From an uncultured Eubacteriales bacterium (lineage in GTDB: Bacteria > Bacillota > Clostridia > Oscillospirales > Oscillospiraceae): a stretch of DNA of 20,765 bases. How positions within the stretch are numbered: position 1 is the stretch's first letter; every line of letters starts with the position of its first letter. The stretch spans positions 1 through 20,765 of the forward strand of contig URPU01000037.1 of the NCBI GenBank assembly GCA_900549865.1. The letters are read 5' to 3'. Positions 11,272 to 18,569 of the stretch are shown here, one piece after another. Both the position numbers and the translations under genes were made by a program. The notes beneath the pieces are model-generated. The model was not told the origin of the DNA. It did no database searches and saw nothing but the letters and a program-made list of their open reading frames with translations.

Positions 11272-12816
11272 ATGGCGAAATATGATATAGTCGTCGTGGG
11301 CGCCGGCAATGCCGGAATGTCCGCGGCGCTGCAATGTCAGTTGGCAGGGAAAAGGACCCTGCTGATCGAACAGCACAACCTGCCCGGCGGGACGGCGACG
11401 AGCTTTCGCCGGGGGCGCTTCGAGATAGAGCCGTCCCTGCACGAGATCTGCGACTACGGCCCGGCGGATAATCCCGGCGACGTGCGCACGATGATGGACG
11501 CATACGGCGTGAAGCTGGACTGGATGGAGATACCTGACTGCTACAGGGTCGTGTCCGTCTACAGAGACGGCAGCGTGATGGACGTGACGATGCCCTCGGG
11601 CGTCGAGGCGTACATTGACGCGATGGAGAAGTACGTGCCCGGCTCGCGGGAGAAGATGGAGAAGCTGTTCGAGCTTTTCCAGGAGGTGCTGGACGGCATC
11701 GCGTACATCACCGCGTCGAAGGGGCACGCGGACTCGAAGGTGCTGCAGGAGAAGTACCCCAACATGCTGCGCACCGGCGCGTACTCCACGCAGAAGGTGT
11801 TTGACGCGCTGAAGCTGCCGGAGAGGTGTCAGGATATTCTGTCCATCTACTGGTCATATCTGGGCGTGGATATGGAGCATCTGGCCTTTATCCACTACGC
11901 GGCGATGGTGCACAAGTACGTCAGCCGCGGCGCGTATATGCCCAAGCACACCTCCCACCAGTTCTCCACGGCGATGATAGAGCGCTTCCGCGAGCTGGGC
12001 GGCGATGTATGGTTCAACTGCCGGGCGGAGGAGTTCCTGTTCAACGGCGACAGGCTCTGCGGCGTAAGGACCAACATGGGGAAGATCGACTGCGACTACG
12101 TGCTGGCGAACATCAACCCCGATATCATCTACGGCAGAATGATGCCGAAGGAGCTCGTGCCGGAGCGCGAGAAGAAGCTGTCCGCGGCGCGCGGCAAGCG
12201 CTTCGGCGCACGCATGTACACGGCCTACTTCTGCTGCGACAAGAGCGCGGAGGAGCTGGGCATAAAGGACTACAGCATATTCCTGCCCGGCACGTCCGAC
12301 TCGGCGAAGGAATACAGGAACACCATGAACGGCATGGCCACGAACGATTATTCGATCTTCCTGTGCTACAACGTGACGAACCCGGAGTTCTCCCCGGAGG
12401 GGACCTGCGTGTGCTCGTTCACGACCTTCGGCTCCCCTGTTGACTGGAACGATCTGAAGCAGGAGGACTACTTCCGCTTCAAGAACGACGGGGCGAAGAA
12501 GATGCTGGCCGTGTTGAAGGAAAAGACCGGCATAGACCTCACCGGCCACATAGAGGAAATGGCCGTGGCGTCGCCGTGGACCTTTGCAAGATATCTGGGC
12601 ACGCCGGAGGGTTCGGTCTACGGCTATGAGACGACAGACTGGGACGGCATGATGGCGCGCATGATGATGCTGTCCACGGACTATCCGATAAAGGGACTGC
12701 GCCCGATAGGCGCGGCCGGCCCCAGAGGCGACGGGTATTCCGCCGCGCTCATCTGCGGCCAGCTTATGGCGCTCAATGCGCTCAAAGATCTCAGGGAAGA
12801 GGGAGGTAAGGCATAA
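11272..12816 (+). CDS. Phytoene-desaturase-like FAD oxidoreductase (redox operon 1)
   Basis: 514 aa. MAKYDIVVVGAGNAGMSAAL carries GxGxxG at residues 10-15, followed by the E of LLIEQHNLPGG and TSFRRGRFEIEPSLHEI, the start typical of the CrtI/retinol saturase/NAD(P)-FAD oxidoreductase group (COG1233-like). A C-terminal FAD contact segment GDGYSAALICGQLMALNAL closes the fold. Family members add or remove C=C bonds on polyenes and related lipophilic substrates; the substrate here is unknown. AAAGGGG is eight bases before ATG. The stop overlaps the next start as TAATG, so it is translationally coupled to the 2Fe-2S reductase, which probably supplies electrons; that would favour a reductase over a desaturase. 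A paralogue of similar length lies at 15578-17125. Confidence 0.85.
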   Translation: MAKYDIVVVGAGNAGMSAALQCQLAGKRTLLIEQHNLPGGTATSFRRGRFEIEPSLHEICDYGPADNPGDVRTMMDAYGVKLDWMEIPDCYRVVSVYRDGSVMDVTMPSGVEAYIDAMEKYVPGSREKMEKLFELFQEVLDGIAYITASKGHADSKVLQEKYPNMLRTGAYSTQKVFDALKLPERCQDILSIYWSYLGVDMEHLAFIHYAAMVHKYVSRGAYMPKHTSHQFSTAMIERFRELGGDVWFNCRAEEFLFNGDRLCGVRTNMGKIDCDYVLANINPDIIYGRMMPKELVPEREKKLSAARGKRFGARMYTAYFCCDKSAEELGIKDYSIFLPGTSDSAKEYRNTMNGMATNDYSIFLCYNVTNPEFSPEGTCVCSFTTFGSPVDWNDLKQEDYFRFKNDGAKKMLAVLKEKTGIDLTGHIEEMAVASPWTFARYLGTPEGSVYGYETTDWDGMMARMMMLSTDYPIKGLRPIGAAGPRGDGYSAALICGQLMALNALKDLREEGGKA

Positions 12817-14027
12817 TGGCACTGAACGTAAAGGTCGGACTCATCGGCAAATTCGATATGCTGAAATTCAAGAACATGTCCAAGGTGCGCGAAAAGGCCA
12901 TTCAGGCCGCGCCTGCGAATGAGGTCAGCGGGGAGTTCGCAATAAACACGAACGCGAAGAAGCTGCACCCGGATTACCAGCGGCTCGTGATAGACGAGGT
13001 GATACCGCATGAGGGCGCGAAGGCCAAGACCTTCGTGTTCCGCCGCGCCGACGGGGAGGCCTTCCCCTACTTCCGCGCGGGGCAGTATCTCTCCCTGAAG
13101 CTCCCGCTGGAGGACAGCTTCGTCACGCGCGCGTACTCGCTGTGCTCCTCCCCGAAGGACGCGCTGAAGGGCCGCGCGGCGATAACCGTGCGCTCAAATC
13201 CCGGCGGCTTCGCCGCGGATAAGCTGCTTGCCGCGCTCAAGCCGGGCGACGAGGTGATTGCCTCCGACCCGCAGGGCTTCTTCTACTATGAGGATCTGCG
13301 CGACGCGAAGTATGTCGTCGGCCTCGCGGGCGGCTCCGGTATCACGCCGTTTCTTTCAATGGCATACGCCCTGCGCGACGGCGCGGAGGATTTCGAGCTG
13401 ACGCTGCTGTACGGCTCCCGCGATGAGGAGAGCATCCTGTTCAAGAAGGAGCTGGATGAGGTCGCGGCGGCCTGCCCGAAGTTCAGAGTGGTGCACGTGC
13501 TGTCCGACGAGGAGAAGGCAGGCTATGAGCACGGCTTCATCACGGCGGAGCTTATTAAGAAGTACGCCCCCGCGGACGCGGAGTACTCCGTGTTCCTTTG
13601 CGGCCCGGAGGGGATGTACCGCTTCCTCAATCCGGAGATAGAAAAGCTTGCCCTGCCGGAGCGCCTGTTCCGCAGGAAGATGATAGACGTGACCAAGACC
13701 CCGTGGGAGCTGGACGGCTATCCGCAGCAGTGCAGAGATAAGATATTCAACCTCACCGTGCGTCAGGGCGACAGGGAGTATAAGCTCTCCGCCAGCGCGA
13801 ATGAGACCGTACTGACGGCGATAGAGCGCGCGGGGATAAAGGCGCCGTCTCGCTGCCGCAGCGGCGAGTGCGGCTGGTGCAGGTCGCGGATGCTGGAGGG
13901 CAGCGTGTTCATCCCGCAGGAGAACGAGCTGCGCCGCTGGGCGGATAAGGAGTACGGCTATATCCATCCGTGCTCGTCCTTCCCCACATCAGACATCGTG
14001 CTGGAGGTTCCCGGCGAATTCTATTGA
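12816..14027 (+). CDS. FAD/NAD(P)H reductase with C-terminal 2Fe-2S domain (redox operon 1)
   Basis: 403 aa. After a 50-residue N-terminal extension come an FAD-binding barrel (RAYSLCSSP at 105-113), a nucleotide-binding domain (AGGSGITPF around 171-179, CGPEGMY at 262-268) and a plant-type ferredoxin domain (Cys 347, 352, 355 in CRSGECGWC and Cys 386 in HPCSSF). This order, ferredoxin-NADP reductase then 2Fe-2S, passes electrons from NAD(P)H via FAD to the iron-sulphur cluster and on to a partner. The partner is almost certainly the FAD protein encoded just upstream (1-bp overlap). The closest relative in the window is the 407-aa protein at 14353-15576, with long identical blocks such as YEHGFITAELIKKYAPA. 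Confidence 0.9.
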   Translation: MALNVKVGLIGKFDMLKFKNMSKVREKAIQAAPANEVSGEFAINTNAKKLHPDYQRLVIDEVIPHEGAKAKTFVFRRADGEAFPYFRAGQYLSLKLPLEDSFVTRAYSLCSSPKDALKGRAAITVRSNPGGFAADKLLAALKPGDEVIASDPQGFFYYEDLRDAKYVVGLAGGSGITPFLSMAYALRDGAEDFELTLLYGSRDEESILFKKELDEVAAACPKFRVVHVLSDEEKAGYEHGFITAELIKKYAPADAEYSVFLCGPEGMYRFLNPEIEKLALPERLFRRKMIDVTKTPWELDGYPQQCRDKIFNLTVRQGDREYKLSASANETVLTAIERAGIKAPSRCRSGECGWCRSRMLEGSVFIPQENELRRWADKEYGYIHPCSSFPTSDIVLEVPGEFY

Positions 14028-14059
14028 GACGAAGTCTGAAATTGAACATGGCAAAACAG

Positions 14060-14088
14060 GGCGCGCCGTTTTTGCGGTGCGCCATGTC
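14060..14088 (+). repeat. Left copy of a 29-bp hairpin-bearing direct repeat
   Basis: Matches 14297-14325 at 28 of 29 positions. It contains the stem GGCGCGCCG / CGGTGCGCC around TTTTTG, a likely terminator for operon 1. The two copies bracket repeat copy C, like a long target duplication or a duplicated terminator. Confidence 0.75.
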
Positions 14089-14291
14089 GAGACTGTCGAA
14101 AAAGTGGCTTTGCCACTTTTTCGAGAAAGCTTCGCTGCGCTCTGCGCCTCAGTTGTCCGCTGATAGCGGACAATTCGACGCTCACTCCGCGCAAAGTGTT
14201 TTCCGCCACGCACATGTCGCGGCAGAAAACGAATTGTATTGCTTTCGCGTCTGCGGACGCGAAACTCTGCGAGGCTTTTTTCGACAAGCTG
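14089..14291 (-). repeat. Interspersed structured repeat, full copy C (MITE-like, 203 bp)
   Basis: Reversed copy of the element at 6811-7011. Terminal inverted repeats TGTCGAAAAA lie at 14094-14103 and, complemented, 14277-14286. The end hairpin here is perfect (14096-14108 with 14112-14124, 13 bp, loop TTT) and its T-rich arm could terminate both convergent operons. It sits exactly between the two redox operons. Confidence 0.88.
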
Positions 14292-14296
14292 AACAT

Positions 14297-14325
14297 GGCG
14301 CGCCGTTTTTGCGGCGCGCCATGTC
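14297..14325 (-). repeat. Right copy of the 29-bp hairpin-bearing direct repeat
   Basis: Contains the stem GGCGCGCCG / CGGCGCGCC around TTTTTG, extended by AT outside to 11 bp. Placed 28 bp after the stop of operon 2 (minus strand), so probably its terminator. Confidence 0.75.
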
Positions 14326-14352
14326 TATTTATATCTATACATTTTCCCCGCG

Positions 14353-15576
14353 TCAGTCCACGGGATAGACGCACAGCTCCACATCGCTCAGCGGGAACGA
14401 GCAACACGGGTGGATCCAGCCGAACTTCTTGTCGGCCATGCGCCGCCCGTCGGCGTCCTCGGGAATATACACGTCGCCGCTGACGAGGCGGGAGTGGCAC
14501 CAGCCGCATTCGCCGCTGCGGCAATGCGAGGGGGCCTTTATCCCCGCGCGCTCCATCGTCCAGAGCAGCGACTCCTCCGCCTTGCAGGGAACGGTCTGCT
14601 TCTCGCCGCGTATATCGACAGTGAGGGTGAATTCCGCGCCCTTCTTCTCCGCGGGGAAACCGGCGCTGTCCGCGGCGTGCAGATAGTCGCCGGACATCTC
14701 CATGCGGTAGCGGCGCTTGGGCAGGCCGAGCTTCTTCATCTCGCCCTCTTCAAAGGCATACATCGCCTTCGGCCCGCACATGAACACGGAATAATCGCCC
14801 GCGGGCGCGTACTTCTTAATAAGCTCCGCCGTGATGAAGCCGTGCTCATAGCCCTCCTTTTCCTCGTGCGACAGCACATGCACGACCCTGACGCGGCCGT
14901 TTGAGCGCGCGGCGACAGCCTCTATCTCATCGCGCAGGAGTATCCCGTCCGCCGTGCGGCTGCCGTAGAGGATGGTCATGTCAAAGTCCTCTATCCCGTC
15001 GGCAATGGCGGCGGCCATGGAGTAAAACGGCGTGATGCCGGAGCCGCCCGCGATAGCGACGATGTGCTTCGCGTCGCGCAGGTCCTGATAATAGAAATCG
15101 CCGAGAGGGCCGCTTATATCGACGGCGTCGCCCTGCTTCCACGTGTCAAGGATGTATTTCGAGGCGTAGGACGGCTCAGTCAGCTTGATTGTGAGGGTGT
15201 AGCTGGTATCCTCGCTGCCGAGGGCGTCCTTCGGGCCTGAGCGGATGGTGTAGGGCTTGTTGACGGCCGCGCCGTCTATGTTCAGCGCCACGGAGACATA
15301 CTGGCTGGCGCGGAAATACGCCATCTCCGCCGTGCCCTTCTCCACGTCGGGAACGAGAGTGAAGCTCTTCGCGCCGCCGTGATCGACGACCTCGGCTATC
15401 CGCACATGCTGCACCGCGGGGTGGAGCTTCGCGGCGAGGATGTTCGCGTTATATATGGACTGGGGCATGGTGTCGGGCGCGGCCTCGATAGCCTTGAGGC
15501 GCGTTTTCACCTCGCCAAGGAACGGGAAGGGCGTAAGCCCCTTGAGGCCCTTGCGGGAATAGTTGTACTTCGCCAT
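14353..15576 (-). CDS. FAD/NAD(P)H reductase with C-terminal 2Fe-2S domain (redox operon 2)
   Basis: 407 aa, the same order as the 403-aa operon 1 protein: an FAD segment KPYTIRSGP at 107-115 (where operon 1 has RAYSLCSSP, so the usual Arg is replaced by Lys-Pro), GGSGITPF at 177-184, CGPKAMY at 267-273, and a 2Fe-2S domain with Cys 352, 357, 360 and 391 (HPCCSF has an adjacent spare Cys). It starts one base after the stop of the upstream FAD gene, with GGAGG inside that gene's end, so the two are coupled. Electrons from NAD(P)H would be handed to the 515-aa partner. The changed FAD motif may alter cofactor binding or potential. Confidence 0.9.
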   Translation of the reverse strand: MAKYNYSRKGLKGLTPFPFLGEVKTRLKAIEAAPDTMPQSIYNANILAAKLHPAVQHVRIAEVVDHGGAKSFTLVPDVEKGTAEMAYFRASQYVSVALNIDGAAVNKPYTIRSGPKDALGSEDTSYTLTIKLTEPSYASKYILDTWKQGDAVDISGPLGDFYYQDLRDAKHIVAIAGGSGITPFYSMAAAIADGIEDFDMTILYGSRTADGILLRDEIEAVAARSNGRVRVVHVLSHEEKEGYEHGFITAELIKKYAPAGDYSVFMCGPKAMYAFEEGEMKKLGLPKRRYRMEMSGDYLHAADSAGFPAEKKGAEFTLTVDIRGEKQTVPCKAEESLLWTMERAGIKAPSHCRSGECGWCHSRLVSGDVYIPEDADGRRMADKKFGWIHPCCSFPLSDVELCVYPVD

Positions 15577-15577
15577 C

Positions 15578-17125
15578 TTATTTGCCCTCCTTCATGTCAA
15601 GAAGCATGTATCTCGCCTGCTCCGCGCCGGAGAGATACGCCTGGGAATAGCCGTCCATCTGCGTGCCGTGGCCGCCGACGAAGCGCAGGCCCTTTATGGT
15701 GTAGTCCTCCTTGTGGCCGCACTGCACGCGCGGGAACATGCCATCCCACGCTGCGGGGATGTAGCCGTATACGTCGCCGCGCGGCGTGCCGAGATAGCGC
15801 GCCCACGTGACCGGGGAGGCGACGACGAGCTCCTCTATATGCCCCTGCAGGTCGCAGCCGGTGACGGTCTCATAGCGCTCAACGCATTCGCGGGCAATGC
15901 GGTCCTTTATCTTGAAATAGTCCGCCTCCGTGACGTCCTTGAACGGGTCGCCGGTATAGAACTTGCTGAACTGGATGAAGGCGCGGCCCTTTCCGGCGGC
16001 GTCGGGCAGGGCGTTTGTGAGCACGGTGCAGGTGATATCCTTGTGCGTGTCGATGGAGTCTGAGGAGAGGAACTGCTTGTGGTTGTCGGGCGTATATCGC
16101 ATGAAGGTGTCGTAGTTCTTGAGTCCCAGCTCCTCCGCGCTTGCGTCCAGCCCCAGATACACCGTGAACGCCGCCTGCGCGAGCCGCTGCGCGTTCATCT
16201 TCTTGCGGTCGTACTGCGGCACCTCCGACGGCTCGACCATGCGGTCGAACACGACGTGCGGCATGAGGTTTGAAATGACGCGCTCACACTCTATATACGT
16301 GCCGTCGGCCAGCACGACGCCGCGCACGGCGTTGTTCTTTATGTCTATCTTATCGACCTTCGTGTTGTACCAGATGTCGCCGCCGAGCTCGCGTATCTTC
16401 GCGTCGAAGGCAAGCGATATCTCATGAGAGCGGTTCTTCGCAAACCACGGAAGCTGCGTCAGGTAGACATAGGTCATAAACACGTAGGGGGCGAAGCTCA
16501 TCTCGGTCGAGTCCGCCGAAACATAGGTCCAGTACGACTCGAAGATCTGGCGCGCCTTGTCCGGAACGCCTATCTTGCGCAGCACCTCGTCGCAGGGCTG
16601 GGGCACAAGGCACATAAGGTCATAGTATTTCAGCATCATTTCGACCTTCTGCGCGCCCTCCGGCTCGTTGTGCCGCTCATACAGCCACTCCACGCCGTCC
16701 ACCAGCATCCGCCCGAGCTCCAGCACCGTCGTCATGGATTCCCGGCTGCCGGGCACCTGCCGCTCCATCTCGTCGATGAAGTTCTGCACGCCCGCGGGCA
16801 TGGCGACGTTGAAGCCGTCCGGGTCTGTCGCAACGGAAGCGAAGCTCTCATTGGCGCTGCACCATTCCACGTCCAGCCCGTAGTCATCCTCAAGAAGCTG
16901 GCGCACCGCGCCGCGCTTCCCCTCACCCTCGCCCGTGCCCATCTGGCACAGCTCGTGCAGGGTGGCCTCAAACTCGTACTTCCCGCGCACGAAGCTAGTG
17001 GCGCAGCCACCGGGGAGATTGTGCTTTTCCAGCACAAGCACCTTCTTGCCGGCCTTTGCGAGATATGCCGCGGCCGAAAGGCCGCCGTTGCCCGCGCCGA
17101 CAACGATCACGTCGTATTTTTGCAT
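15578..17125 (-). CDS. Phytoene-desaturase-like FAD oxidoreductase (redox operon 2)
   Basis: 515 aa. MQKYDVIVVGAGNGGLSAAA has GxGxxG at 10-15, then VLEKHNLPGGCATSF and a C-terminal FAD segment HGTQMDGYSQAYLSGAEQA. It aligns end to end with the 514-aa protein of operon 1 (shared NLPGG.ATSF.RG...LHE, GHIEE..VASP.T.ARYLGTP.G.VYGY), yet is clearly diverged, so this is an old duplication with probably different substrates. GGAGG is eight bases before the ATG. First gene of the operon, with its own promoter and operator. A reductive role is inferred from the 2Fe-2S partner; the alternative is a desaturase feeding electrons out. Confidence 0.87.
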   Translation of the reverse strand: MQKYDVIVVGAGNGGLSAAAYLAKAGKKVLVLEKHNLPGGCATSFVRGKYEFEATLHELCQMGTGEGEGKRGAVRQLLEDDYGLDVEWCSANESFASVATDPDGFNVAMPAGVQNFIDEMERQVPGSRESMTTVLELGRMLVDGVEWLYERHNEPEGAQKVEMMLKYYDLMCLVPQPCDEVLRKIGVPDKARQIFESYWTYVSADSTEMSFAPYVFMTYVYLTQLPWFAKNRSHEISLAFDAKIRELGGDIWYNTKVDKIDIKNNAVRGVVLADGTYIECERVISNLMPHVVFDRMVEPSEVPQYDRKKMNAQRLAQAAFTVYLGLDASAEELGLKNYDTFMRYTPDNHKQFLSSDSIDTHKDITCTVLTNALPDAAGKGRAFIQFSKFYTGDPFKDVTEADYFKIKDRIARECVERYETVTGCDLQGHIEELVVASPVTWARYLGTPRGDVYGYIPAAWDGMFPRVQCGHKEDYTIKGLRFVGGHGTQMDGYSQAYLSGAEQARYMLLDMKEGK

Positions 17126-17164
17126 TTACGCGTCCTCCGTTGAATATATTGATCACAATTTTGC

Positions 17165-17181
17165 TTGTGGTATAGCCACAA
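17165..17181. promoter_or_regulatory. Operator of redox operon 2, 17-bp inverted repeat
   Basis: TTGTGG-TATAG-CCACAA, with 6-bp perfect arms. On the minus strand it begins three bases after the -10 (TAAAAT), so a bound repressor would block the start site. It is the best copy of the motif shared with 11222-11238 and 17283-17301. Confidence 0.75.
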
Positions 17182-17185
17182 ATTT

Positions 17186-17214
17186 ATTTTACACCAGTTC
17201 TGCCCCCGGCGCAA
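17186..17214 (-). promoter_or_regulatory. Promoter of redox operon 2
   Basis: On the minus strand TTGCGC (17214-17209), a 17-bp spacer, TAAAAT (17191-17186). The -35 is weak, the -10 good. Confidence 0.65.
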
Positions 17215-17282
17215 GCAAACTTTGTCAGACCTGTGACGAAATTCCGTCCCGTTTTTTGTGCAGGGTGGAGAGATATCCGCCG

Positions 17283-17301
17283 TTGTGGCTGTAAATCACA
17301 G
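17283..17301. promoter_or_regulatory. Degenerate operator upstream of the GntR gene
   Basis: TTGTGGCTGTA followed by AATCACAG. The left 11 bases match the operon 2 operator (reverse complement) at 10 positions; the right half is shifted by two bases. It lies just upstream of the regulator's -35 and could give weak autoregulation. Confidence 0.4.
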
Positions 17302-17308
17302 GCCAGAC

Positions 17309-17337
17309 TTGATTTTGCGGGGCAAATTATTTATAAT
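17309..17337 (+). promoter_or_regulatory. Promoter of the GntR regulator
   Basis: TTGATT (17309-17314), a 17-bp spacer, TATAAT (17332-17337). Confidence 0.75.
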
Positions 17338-17372
17338 ATGAGGCGATCCATTGAAATAAGGAAGAGAGAGAC

Positions 17373-18095
17373 ATGCAGACAGGCGAAGGCAAAAACCTCA
17401 AGGCGAATTTCATAAACGCGATGCAGGCGAAGATACTTTCCGGTGAGCTCAAGCCGGGCGACAGGCTGCCGCCGGAGCGGGAGCTTGCCCAGCAGATGGG
17501 CATAAGCCGCGGCTCGGTCAATCAGGGGATACTGGATATGGAGCGCATGGGCTTTCTGCGCATCGTGCCGCGCAAGGGCACCTTCGTGGCGGAATACGTG
17601 CGCCGCGCCACGCCGGAGACGCTGTCGGCGATAATGAGCTATGACAGCGCGCTGATAGACAGCACGCTGTTCCGCGACCTGATGGACCTTCGCATTCTGG
17701 TAGAGCGCGAGTGCACGCGCCTTGCCTGCGCAAGACTGACGCCGGAGTCGCTGCGGCTCTTGCAGGCGCACGCGGACGCGATATACGCCGCCGGTGAGGA
17801 CGAGGCGGCGGAGGCCGTGTACGCCTATCACAAGTGCCTGACGGAGATATCCGGCAACGCCGCATACGCCATGGTGTTCCAGAGCTTTGAAAAGATGATA
17901 AGGAATCTTATAAGAGAGCATTATAAAAACGCCTCGGAGCTGACGCGCAGCCTGCCGAAGTTCACGCTGCTGACGGAGGCCGTGGCGCGGCGCGACGCCT
18001 TTGAGGCGGACAGGTGCATCCTCTCCGTGCTGGAGCAGGCGTCCGACTATCTCAACACGCACCTGAAAAGCCGGGAGGCCGGGCGCGGCGAATGA
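17373..18095 (+). CDS. GntR/FadR-type (FCD domain) transcriptional regulator
   Basis: 240 aa. Residues about 8-72 form the GntR winged helix (ILSGELKPGDRLPPERELAQ, GISRGSVNQGILDMERMGFL, PRKGTFVAEY). Residues about 95-235 are the alpha-helical FCD ligand domain, with the family's FHxxL..SGN-like segment as YHKCLTEISGN. Some metal-binding His residues of FCD proteins are not obvious in the last helices, so the ligand mode may differ. Divergent from redox operon 2; the inverted repeat at 17165-17181 and its match at 11222-11238 make it the probable repressor of both redox operons, released by their substrate or a product. GGAAG before ATG is a fair ribosome site. Confidence 0.88.
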   Translation: MQTGEGKNLKANFINAMQAKILSGELKPGDRLPPERELAQQMGISRGSVNQGILDMERMGFLRIVPRKGTFVAEYVRRATPETLSAIMSYDSALIDSTLFRDLMDLRILVERECTRLACARLTPESLRLLQAHADAIYAAGEDEAAEAVYAYHKCLTEISGNAAYAMVFQSFEKMIRNLIREHYKNASELTRSLPKFTLLTEAVARRDAFEADRCILSVLEQASDYLNTHLKSREAGRGE

Positions 18096-18185
18096 CCCCG
18101 CGGCGGCGCGCATATGCGCGGCGTCCTGCACGCCGGGCACAGCGGCAAAATTGGTTAACAACTTATGAATTCAGGGGAAAAAATC

Positions 18186-18214
18186 TTGATAACGGCCCCG
18201 GAACGTGGTATAAG
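18186..18214 (+). promoter_or_regulatory. Promoter of the DUF6110-like/metal ATPase operon
   Basis: TTGATA (18186-18191), a 17-bp spacer, TATAAG (18209-18214). Predicted start near 18220. Confidence 0.7.
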
Positions 18215-18225
18215 AATGATACAGA

Positions 18226-18240
18226 CCGCCGGTACGGCGG
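18226..18240 (+). other. Small leader hairpin
   Basis: CCGCCG-GTA-CGGCGG, just after the predicted transcription start and before the longer inverted repeat at 18254-18279. Confidence 0.4.
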
Positions 18241-18253
18241 CCTGTAAAATACG

Positions 18254-18279
18254 CACGAGTTAGGCATGACTAACTCGTG
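18254..18279. promoter_or_regulatory. Leader inverted repeat, possible metalloregulator operator
   Basis: CACGAGTTAG (18254-18263) and CTAACTCGTG (18270-18279) pair perfectly around GCATGA. The core GTTAG-N6-CTAAC recalls the TTAGG/CCTAA half-sites of DtxR/MntR-type iron and manganese repressors, fitting a metal ATPase operon, but this is a resemblance only. As RNA it would form a 10-bp stem 11 bases before the ribosome site GGGAGG (18291-18296). Confidence 0.5.
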
Positions 18280-18306
18280 GGATATATAAACAGGGAGGAT
18301 AAGAAT

Positions 18307-18567
18307 ATGAATAAGTTTGCAGCATTTCTGGGCGGCGTTGCGTTCGGCACGGCCGGACTGAAGGTACTTGCAAGCCGCGGTGCAAAGAAGGTCTACGTGC
18401 ACACCGCGGCGGCGGCTCTGCGCGCGAAGGACTGCGTGATGGCGACGGCCACCGGCATCCGCGAGGGCGCGGAGGACATACTCGCCGAGGCGAAGCAGCT
18501 CAACGAAAAATATGCGGCCGACGCTGAGGCCGAGGTCATTGAGGACAGCGCAGAGAAGGCCGAATAA
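18307..18567 (+). CDS. DUF6110-like small membrane-associated protein
   Basis: 86 aa. MNKFAAFLGGVAFGTAGLKVL is a Gly-rich hydrophobic helix, then an amphipathic Ala-rich helical region (AAAALRAKDCVMATATGIREG) and an acidic tail. GGGAGG ten bases before ATG 18307 sets the start; an in-frame ATG at 18277 lies inside the leader hairpin and is rejected. It ends two bases before the ATPase ATG. Proteins of this kind accompany P-type metal ATPases in gut Firmicutes, as I recall, suggesting an accessory or metal-delivery role; no metal motif is visible (one Cys). Function unknown. Confidence 0.75.
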   Translation: MNKFAAFLGGVAFGTAGLKVLASRGAKKVYVHTAAAALRAKDCVMATATGIREGAEDILAEAKQLNEKYAADAEAEVIEDSAEKAE

Positions 18568-18569
18568 GC

